The position numbers and the translations under genes were made by a program. 38,209 nt of DNA from Novosphingobium clariflavum. GTDB taxonomy: Bacteria; Pseudomonadota; Alphaproteobacteria; Sphingomonadales; Sphingomonadaceae. Under the pieces are notes generated by a model, which saw only the letters and a program-made list of their open reading frames with translations, did not search any database and was not told the origin of the DNA. Position 1 is the first letter of the stretch, and each line of letters begins with the position of its first letter. Positions 31,995 to 38,209 of this stretch are shown here, in pieces. The stretch covers positions 1 to 38,209 of the forward strand of contig NZ_JAPCWC010000030.1 of the NCBI RefSeq assembly GCF_026420865.1, written 5' to 3'.

Positions 31995-32455
31995 GGTCTT
32001 GATTCCTTTCGGTGGGGGGCGGCGTCGTGAAACCGGCTGCGCTGCGGCGGCAGATAGCGTTCGAGAAGGCGCTCGATTTCGGGATCGCCGAAGGGATCGT
32101 CGTCGAGGCCGGTGTAGGAATTGAGCGACGACAGGCCGGTGTCGAACGCGAGCGGAAGATGGTGGCATCGAGGCAGGTCGAGGTCGGTCTCGAAGGGGCC
32201 GGGTTCCCGTCGAGGCAGAGGCATCTCGATCGTGATGGCCCGCGAAGAGGCCGACCTTACCGAAGGATGGTTGCCGACCTGCCCTGCTGAACGCCCGCGG
32301 GGTGCCGTGGAAGCGCGTCGCTGTACCCGAGGTGCGGGAGCGGCTTTGGACACATATACGCGCGGCTGCGGGGCCTGATAGCGGGCAGACAGACCGATCC
32401 ACCACATCCCGAGGGCGACAAGGGCAAGAACAGAAATGAGGATGAGCGCCATCAC
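31991..32455 (-). CDS. Membrane-anchored hypothetical protein after traI
   Basis: The product is 154 residues. An N-terminal membrane anchor (ALILISVLALVALGMWWIGL) is followed by a basic Pro/Ala-rich linker and an acidic C-terminal part (FETDLDLPRCHHLPLAFDTG, LDDDPFGDPEIERLLERYL). The start overlaps traI by ATGA. It is probably exported or membrane-tethered and part of the traD-traI transcript. No family was recognised. Confidence 0.65.
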   Translation of the reverse strand: MMALILISVLALVALGMWWIGLSARYQAPQPRVYVSKAAPAPRVQRRASTAPRGRSAGQVGNHPSVRSASSRAITIEMPLPRREPGPFETDLDLPRCHHLPLAFDTGLSSLNSYTGLDDDPFGDPEIERLLERYLPPQRSRFHDAAPHRKESRP

Positions 32456-35400
32456 AGTTCCAGTCCGATGTCTTTTTCAGGGAAGGGCAGTTCGATCGCA
32501 GGGGCTTCGACCCCGACACGCAACGATGCGGCCGAGAGGCTCGGATCGTTCTTGAAGTCCCGTTTGCCCGTTTCTGACTGCTCCGAGCCGCCCGGGCCTT
32601 TCTCGCCGTCGAGCTTCTCGGGCGCGCGATCGAGGTCCGGCGGAAGCGAGGGGTTGAACGGCTCGTTCGACGTTGCTGCGGGTTGCGCGCCGGCGACGCC
32701 CCGCGCCGGATCGACCGAAAGTTCGCCCACGGTCTCGAGCGCCGATGTCTTGTTGCCTTCGTTGCGCTCGATGGCCTGTGTCAGCTTTTCGCGATCGTCG
32801 GTGAACAGCTGGATATCGTCGCGGACGCGGGTCACGGTCACGTTGAACAGGCGCTGGTTGGAAAGGTTGGATTCCTTGTGGCTCATCACCGCGATCGCGG
32901 TGTCGGTCGTGATGCCCTGCGCCGCGTGCATGTTGAGCGCATAGGCAAGGCTGATCCGCTCCATCATCGGATCGCCTGCCTTGAGATCGTGGATCGTGCC
33001 GTCGCTCGCCTCGACGCGGATGCCCGCCTTGTCGGCCGAGATGACGCGGGCGATGTCGTTGTTGTTGAGGCCACGATCGCGATCGTTTTTCGTCCAGCGG
33101 ATCTTGTCGCCTTCGTGCAGCCGGATCTGCTCGCGCTGCGCGAGCTGCATCGCATCGCTTTTGTCGAGGGGCGATATGCGCTGCGGGTCGAAGCTGCGCA
33201 CACGCGAGCCGATCCGCACCTGGACGCGTCCCTTGTCGTCGACGCCAATGACATCGTAGGTGCCCGGTCCAAGGCCGAGGTCCCTGACGGCTTTCGGGAT
33301 GTCCAGCACCTGGCCAGGCTTGTAGCTGTGAGCGTAGCGCAGTTCCTCGCGGGTGATGTTGATCTTGTCGAGGACGCCGACCGCGACGCCCTCGCCCTTG
33401 ATCGCCCCTTCGGCGGCAAGCCCGTCCTGGATGCGCACATTGAGTTCGGCGCGCGCGACCCGGCCCGACGAGAACATGGCCGTCGTCTCGCGCTGTTCGG
33501 GCGTAAGGCCAAGCCAATGCTCTGCGGCCGCCTTCACATGCTCGGGGTTGGCCGTGACCTTGTCGCCCAGTACCGCCATCGCCTCGCGCACCTGACCGAG
33601 GTTGGTAAGCGCAGCGACCGTGCGCAGCTGGTCGGTGCGCTGGCGCAGGTTTTCGTCCATCCGCGCCAGCGTGATCCCGCCGGCCTGTGCGATCGCGAAG
33701 GCCTTGCCGGCATCGACCGCGGTAATCTGCTGGCGGTCGCCGATCATCAGGAAGCGATCGACGCCGAGCGCATTGGCGATGCCGACGAGGTGCTTCATCT
33801 GGTCGGAGCCGACCATCGAGGCTTCGTCGAGGATGATCGTCGTGCCGGCGAGCGCGTCACGCGCGCCGTCATAGCCTGCGCCCTTCCCTGCGAGCGCATG
33901 GCGCGCATAGCTGTGAACGAAGGAGGAGACGGTGCGGCTCTCGATGCCGGTTTCGGCGCCGAGCCGGTCGGCGGTGGCTTTCATGAGCGCCAGGCCGACG
34001 ACCTTGCCGCCTTCCTGCTCGACATTGCGCGCGACGCTCGCAAGCATGGTCGACTTGCCCGCGCCCGACACGCCCTGCACGGCAACGATCCGGTCGCGCG
34101 AGATGAGCGCCATGGTGGCGGCGGCCATCTGCCCCTCGTTAAGCTGCTTGTCGCCCGAGGCGGCATTGATGCGGTCGATCACCACATCGGCAGGGACGAT
34201 TACGCGCCCGTCGCCTTTCCCGCGCTCGATCTCGGCAAGGATACCGCGCTCGGTCGCCAGCGCCTCGGGCGTCGTGACATGGGTCACGAAATCATCGATC
34301 CGGTCCGACTTGCCGGGGATCAGCTGCTCATTGCGGATCAGTTCAGAGACGCGGGCATCGATATGACTGGCGGTGACGCCCTTGAGACCGAGATCGAGCG
34401 CAGTTCGGGCGACGGCGGATACTTCGAACGCCGCTTCACGCTGGGCGTGGATACGGATCGCGGATGCAACAGCATGCTGTGCGCGTATCTCGACGGGCGA
34501 AAGACGTAGCCGCTCGATACCTCTGGATACGAGCGGATCGCCGGGGCGGAACATCTCTCCGAGTGTCTCGCGAATAGTCTCGATCACCGCACCGACCCGC
34601 TCCATCGTGCCAAGCCGGGTATCCGGCCTGTCAAGACCGGCACGATCCCGGGCGGCATCGACCAGCGCCTTTCCGTCGAACCCGAGCGCGGTTGCCCGAT
34701 CACGCCATTCCGCGCGCAAGGCATCGCGGTCCTCGACATTCAATTTTGCGTCGCGGGTATTGGTCGTGATCCGGTCGATTGCCTTGGGATTGGTGATCCC
34801 CAGTTCAGCCGCCTTGGCCGCTATCTCGGTGCGGCGCTGACTAAAGGCTTCGATGACGGCTTTGGGCACGCCATTGATCTCGAACTGGCCGTGCTTGCCG
34901 GTGATGCTGGTTTCATAGCCGATCTTTGCCAGCTCGGCGCGGAACTGGGCATGATAGGCCGCGCCGATGGTGGTGTTGTTCTTCCACAGCTGGCCATTGT
35001 GCAGCGCCTGCCAGGCCCCGTTTGCCATCTTCGTCATGTTCGCGACGAGGACGTGGATATGTCCCTGCGGATCGAGCGCGCGGCTCGTGTCGTGCTGGAA
35101 CATGGCATAGACCAGATTGCCGGTTCGCACAGCGTCGCCATGCCTGGAATGCTCGTAGGTCCGCCCTTCGGCAAAGGTCTTCTCGACCCATCCCATGGTC
35201 GCACGAACGGCGTTCATATGCGCGGCGAGAACGCGGGCGTCACCGGCGACATAGGCCATGACGCTGGCCGACTTGGGCATCGAGAAAGTCAGGTCTACAC
35301 CGGACTGGCGGTTCTGGACCTGCCCGACCTTTTCCCCGTCGGGCATTTCGCCGTTGAGGATCTTCTCGAAGTCCTCCTTGGTGACCTCGCCCGACAGACC

Positions 35401-35526
35401 GAGCGCTGCCGCACCCTCCCCGCCCCACGCGGTCGCCTCGGAGGCATGTTCGGCGGTGTAATAGTCGTCCTTGGCGAAATAGTTCGCCGCGCCCGAGGCC
35501 GATTTGACGGAAGCGACCGAGAGCAT
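32452..35526 (-). CDS. traI: MobF conjugative relaxase/helicase TraI (TrwC type)
   Basis: The product is 1024 residues, nearer TrwC (about 966) than F TraI (1756). The relaxase domain has Tyr22-Tyr23 in YYTAE (and Tyr16), and the metal site H-D-T-S-R ... H-I-H (His145, His156, His158). The helicase part has Walker A GVSGAGKS (485-492) and IILDEASMVG. It nicks oriT by a tyrosine-DNA link and unwinds the strand for transfer through TraD. The C-terminal 80 residues are Pro/Glu-rich. It starts 3 bp after the traD stop. Confidence 0.96.
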   Translation of the reverse strand: MLSVASVKSASGAANYFAKDDYYTAEHASEATAWGGEGAAALGLSGEVTKEDFEKILNGEMPDGEKVGQVQNRQSGVDLTFSMPKSASVMAYVAGDARVLAAHMNAVRATMGWVEKTFAEGRTYEHSRHGDAVRTGNLVYAMFQHDTSRALDPQGHIHVLVANMTKMANGAWQALHNGQLWKNNTTIGAAYHAQFRAELAKIGYETSITGKHGQFEINGVPKAVIEAFSQRRTEIAAKAAELGITNPKAIDRITTNTRDAKLNVEDRDALRAEWRDRATALGFDGKALVDAARDRAGLDRPDTRLGTMERVGAVIETIRETLGEMFRPGDPLVSRGIERLRLSPVEIRAQHAVASAIRIHAQREAAFEVSAVARTALDLGLKGVTASHIDARVSELIRNEQLIPGKSDRIDDFVTHVTTPEALATERGILAEIERGKGDGRVIVPADVVIDRINAASGDKQLNEGQMAAATMALISRDRIVAVQGVSGAGKSTMLASVARNVEQEGGKVVGLALMKATADRLGAETGIESRTVSSFVHSYARHALAGKGAGYDGARDALAGTTIILDEASMVGSDQMKHLVGIANALGVDRFLMIGDRQQITAVDAGKAFAIAQAGGITLARMDENLRQRTDQLRTVAALTNLGQVREAMAVLGDKVTANPEHVKAAAEHWLGLTPEQRETTAMFSSGRVARAELNVRIQDGLAAEGAIKGEGVAVGVLDKINITREELRYAHSYKPGQVLDIPKAVRDLGLGPGTYDVIGVDDKGRVQVRIGSRVRSFDPQRISPLDKSDAMQLAQREQIRLHEGDKIRWTKNDRDRGLNNNDIARVISADKAGIRVEASDGTIHDLKAGDPMMERISLAYALNMHAAQGITTDTAIAVMSHKESNLSNQRLFNVTVTRVRDDIQLFTDDREKLTQAIERNEGNKTSALETVGELSVDPARGVAGAQPAATSNEPFNPSLPPDLDRAPEKLDGEKGPGGSEQSETGKRDFKNDPSLSAASLRVGVEAPAIELPFPEKDIGLEL

Positions 35527-35529
35527 CGG

Positions 35530-37998
35530 TTACATTTCCGGGTCCATGTCATCGTCGATCTCGGGCGAGTGGTCATGCCCGTGATGACGATGATGATGAT
35601 CCTCGGTGCGATCGGTTGCGAACCCGTCTCGCAGTTCGCGCGTCGACTGGTCCTCGTGCCGGTCGCCATCGATGCGATTTCCAACGCCATTAGCCCGCGA
35701 CCGTTCGGCGTCGAGGCGGGCGCTGGTCGCATTGGGATCGGTTGTCTGCTGCGGACCGGAATTGACGAGGCGGAGGCCGACTACGGCTTTGCGCAGATGG
35801 TTGGTATCGACCGGGGTCGCACTGGCGGTTGCATCAGGCTTCGATGGTGCATCGGACGCCCTGGTCGCGATTTGATCCACCACGACCGGCGGTGCGGCGA
35901 TCACCTCCATCGCCGCTGCCGCCTTTTCCGCTTCGCTCCGGGCATGACCAGCTTCAGGCTGCGTCTTCTGTGGCTCTTCTTCCTCGCGCTCTTCCACGCC
36001 TCCCACGGGCCGTGTGGGCGTATGCTCACGCCCACCTTCACCCCCCTCATCCGCGCTTTCGTTCCGGCGTCGCCGGTCCTGCGGCGAGACGTATTCGGTC
36101 GGCTTGAAGTCCTTCCGGGGAACGGCACCCGGGGCGATCTCGGGATAGGAGCGTATCTTCAATTCGATCCGCGAGGCGGGAAAGCCGTCGGGGAATTTGA
36201 CGAAGCCGTGCAGCGAGGGGAGATTGTTGATGTCGTCGGGCAGGACGAGCGGTTCGATCGCGGTGCGCGGCGTCAGCGTCGAGGCATCGCGGGTATTGTT
36301 ATAGCCGTAGCTGTAGGCCTCATCCATCTGACGCACTTCGCGATTGCCGATGAACTCGGAGCATTTCTCGGCGGTCGTGCGGTCGGCGGTGGCGAGGATC
36401 AGCTTGGTGCGCGCAAGGCCCGTCAGCGCGGTCGCGTTCTGGAGCCCATAGGTGGCGACCAGTTTGTCGAACGAGTGGATGCCAAGGACGAATGCACCGC
36501 CGAAATTGCGGGCGGACTGGAGGCCGTGTTCGATGCCCGGTAGCGCATGGAGCGCGTGGACCTCGTCGAAGAGATACCAGGTCCGCAGATCGCGTGTCTT
36601 GGGCAGGCGCATGAGGTTGTTGACGGCGAGGTCGATCCACAGCGTGAAGAGCCCGCGGGTCATCTCCAGATCGTTGTACGAGCCGGTGATGAACATGATC
36701 GACCCGTCGCGATTGTCGGTCGCGATCCAGTCGCGGATCGAGAAGGCCGGAGGCCCGCCCTTGACCGGGTCCGGCATGAAGCGGAGCGCCTGTCCGTTGA
36801 CGTTGAGGACGGAGCGAATGGACTCTGCCATGCGCGCCGCCTTTTCGGTGGTTAGCGGGGCAGCGACGGTGTCTTCCAGCTTGGCGTGGATCTTCTTGAG
36901 GTCGGCCTGCATCAGGTGGTGGGCGATGGCGGCGTTGTTGCCTTCGCCATCTTCCTGAAGCTTCAGGCACATCTCGATAAAGAGCATGCGCGCGGCGTTC
37001 TGCCAGAAGGGTTCCTTGTCCTCGGGATGGGAGGGAATGAGCGCGGCGGCGGCCGACACGAAATCAGCATAGTTGCGGCATTCATCGAACAGCGTCCACG
37101 GTGCGCAGCGCTCGTCCATGGGGTTGAGGATGACGTCGGTTTCGGGATCGTAGAAGCTTTCGACGAAGGCGCCGGTAAGGTCGAAGATGACGGCGCGGTG
37201 GCCGCGCGCACGGATCTGCGAGACGTGACTGCGCAACTGCGTCGTCTTGCCGGTGCCGGTGGTGCCGATGAGCATCGTATGGCTCTGTTCGAGCCGCCAT
37301 GGATAGGGGATGCCGGCGATGCGGTAGGGCACATGGATGCCCTGGTCGACGCGATCGATGACCGGCGCCCTGGCGACGCGTGCGGGATCGAATGGCGGGT
37401 CGTGCTCGGCGCATTCCTTGCGGAAGTTTTTGGCGTTGTGGGCGCGCACGGCATTGAGGAGAACATCGTGCTCGACGAGCATCGCGCCGCGATTGTGGCG
37501 CTCCTGGAGCATGTCGCGCCCGCGCTTGTTGGCCCACATGATGAACCACATGATGAGCGGCGCGGCGATGAAGAGGGACATGACCAGCGTGGTCAGGAAG
37601 ATTTTGACGGTCTTCGCCCAAGCGTGAACGACATGGGGTTCGTAGGGGACGTAACCGATCGGAACCTTGGTGACGATGCCGCTGGGAAGGGTGAGGTTGA
37701 TGAGGTGGAACTTGTCCGCGCCGACCCATGTCCAGACGGCGGAATAGAGCTTCATGAGGTCGAGCTGGAACTCATGCTCGGCAAGCCCCAGCCAGACGAA
37801 AATGTTGAAGAGGACGATGAAGGTTCCGAGCCAGATCCAGATGGGCACCTGGATGCCGGCCCAGGTCATTTTGTACTGGCTGGCGAGCAGCTGAGATCCG
37901 CGCGTGAAGTTGCCCGAATTGCGGGTGATCCGCCCGCGTGCGGAGTGATGTTTGACGGTCGCGGCCTGGCCGTTGAATCGGATGTCACCGTTGCGCAT
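35530..37998 (-). CDS. traD: Type IV coupling protein TraD
   Basis: The product is 822 residues. Two N-terminal membrane spans lie at about 48-73 and 130-153. Walker A GTTGTGKT is at about 245-252 and Walker B LFDEVHAL lies around 476-482. A long Pro/Glu/Arg-rich tail follows from about 640, ending in a His-rich stretch (HHHRHHGHDH) and acidic residues. TraD links the TraI-DNA complex to the secretion channel and is an ATP-driven pump. Its start overlaps the RHH gene by 14 nt. Confidence 0.95.
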   Translation of the reverse strand: MRNGDIRFNGQAATVKHHSARGRITRNSGNFTRGSQLLASQYKMTWAGIQVPIWIWLGTFIVLFNIFVWLGLAEHEFQLDLMKLYSAVWTWVGADKFHLINLTLPSGIVTKVPIGYVPYEPHVVHAWAKTVKIFLTTLVMSLFIAAPLIMWFIMWANKRGRDMLQERHNRGAMLVEHDVLLNAVRAHNAKNFRKECAEHDPPFDPARVARAPVIDRVDQGIHVPYRIAGIPYPWRLEQSHTMLIGTTGTGKTTQLRSHVSQIRARGHRAVIFDLTGAFVESFYDPETDVILNPMDERCAPWTLFDECRNYADFVSAAAALIPSHPEDKEPFWQNAARMLFIEMCLKLQEDGEGNNAAIAHHLMQADLKKIHAKLEDTVAAPLTTEKAARMAESIRSVLNVNGQALRFMPDPVKGGPPAFSIRDWIATDNRDGSIMFITGSYNDLEMTRGLFTLWIDLAVNNLMRLPKTRDLRTWYLFDEVHALHALPGIEHGLQSARNFGGAFVLGIHSFDKLVATYGLQNATALTGLARTKLILATADRTTAEKCSEFIGNREVRQMDEAYSYGYNNTRDASTLTPRTAIEPLVLPDDINNLPSLHGFVKFPDGFPASRIELKIRSYPEIAPGAVPRKDFKPTEYVSPQDRRRRNESADEGGEGGREHTPTRPVGGVEEREEEEPQKTQPEAGHARSEAEKAAAAMEVIAAPPVVVDQIATRASDAPSKPDATASATPVDTNHLRKAVVGLRLVNSGPQQTTDPNATSARLDAERSRANGVGNRIDGDRHEDQSTRELRDGFATDRTEDHHHRHHGHDHSPEIDDDMDPEM

Positions 37999-38209
37999 GG
38001 TGGGCCTCCACGCGCTCCTGGGCGATGTCGATGATCTTGTCCGCGAAGTCGGGATGTTCGCGGGTGACGATCAGGTCCATCGAAGCCGATAGTTGCTCCA
38101 GGATGAGCAGCACACGGCTGATGTTGAACGAGTGACTGGCAGTTGCGAGAGGGATGCCGAAAATCAGAGCGAGCCGAATAATTTCGGAGCGTGAAATGCC
38201 CCGCTCTAA
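37985..38209 (-). CDS. Ribbon-helix-helix-like protein upstream of traD, partial
   Basis: The open frame runs from the window edge to a TGA at 37985, giving 74 codons with the N-terminus missing. It contains ERGISRSEIIRLALIFGIP, typical of an RHH helix-turn-helix, then FNISRVLLILEQLSASMDLIV and a helical tail. It overlaps traD by 14 nt. Position before traD and traI suggests a relaxosome accessory or oriT-binding regulator (TraY/MobC-like), by context only. Confidence 0.65.
   Translation of the reverse strand, partial: LERGISRSEIIRLALIFGIPLATASHSFNISRVLLILEQLSASMDLIVTREHPDFADKIIDIAQERVEAHHAQR

Noticed and set aside
32683..36543. 608- and 550-codon plus-strand frames opposite traI and traD
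   Set aside because: They are mirror frames of relaxase and coupling-protein genes whose catalytic motifs are intact.

Overview
The window is about 38.2 kb of GC-rich, densely packed DNA. It carries a nearly complete F-type (MPF-F) conjugative type IV secretion system, a MobF relaxase and a coupling protein. Gene order, the companion genes (HU, SRAP, umuDC, CsgG-like, NERD) and an alphaproteobacterial-type LexA box point to a conjugative plasmid, or possibly an integrative element, of a sphingomonad (Sphingomonas, Sphingobium or Novosphingobium type). This assignment is by family knowledge and was not searched. No rRNA, tRNA, CRISPR array or replication gene was seen.

Layout. (1) 1-207: 3' tail of a Tn3-family transposase and its 38-bp terminal inverted repeat. 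(2) 208-1496: three small minus-strand genes (ribbon-helix-helix-like, HTH-like, unknown). (3) 1497-1829: an AT-rich control region with four copies of the palindrome GTGTAA-N5-TTACAC. (4) 1830-21860: one plus-strand transfer operon, in the order pilin, traL, traE, traK, traB, dsbC, traV, traC, orf, trbI, traF-type peptidase, traW, orf, traU, trbC, traN, orf, traF, traH, traG. Most junctions are 4-nt start/stop overlaps, so translational coupling is likely. (5) 21841-26805: cargo, comprising a small tail-anchored protein, an orf, an SRAP protein, HU, an orf, HdeD, an HNH protein and an SOS-type umuDC pair. (6) 26753-38209: a minus-strand block read from the right end: RHH protein (partial), traD, traI, small membrane proteins, a TraD-like protein with no P-loop, small orfs, a His/Cys-rich protein, a CsgG-like protein, NERD, a zinc-ribbon membrane protein, an SGNH hydrolase and a STAS-like protein.

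How it works together. TraI with the RHH protein would process DNA, TraD would deliver it, and TraC with TraB/K/V, TraE/L, TraW/U/N/F/H/G and TrbC/TrbI would build the pilus and mating channel. A DsbC-like isomerase and a CXXC-bearing TraF would serve the Cys-rich TraN, TraU and TraH. An S26 peptidase would process the pilin.

Most noteworthy: four regularly spaced operators before the tra operon; an M23 peptidase domain fused to TraG; a possible entry-exclusion protein at the traG 3' end; a TraD-like pseudo-motor without a P-loop; UmuD with its catalytic Lys changed to Arg; an SRAP gene whose natural start codon is ATC; and an uncharacterised overlapping NERD / zinc-ribbon membrane / SGNH cluster beside a CsgG-like cluster with a C-x-D repeat protein.
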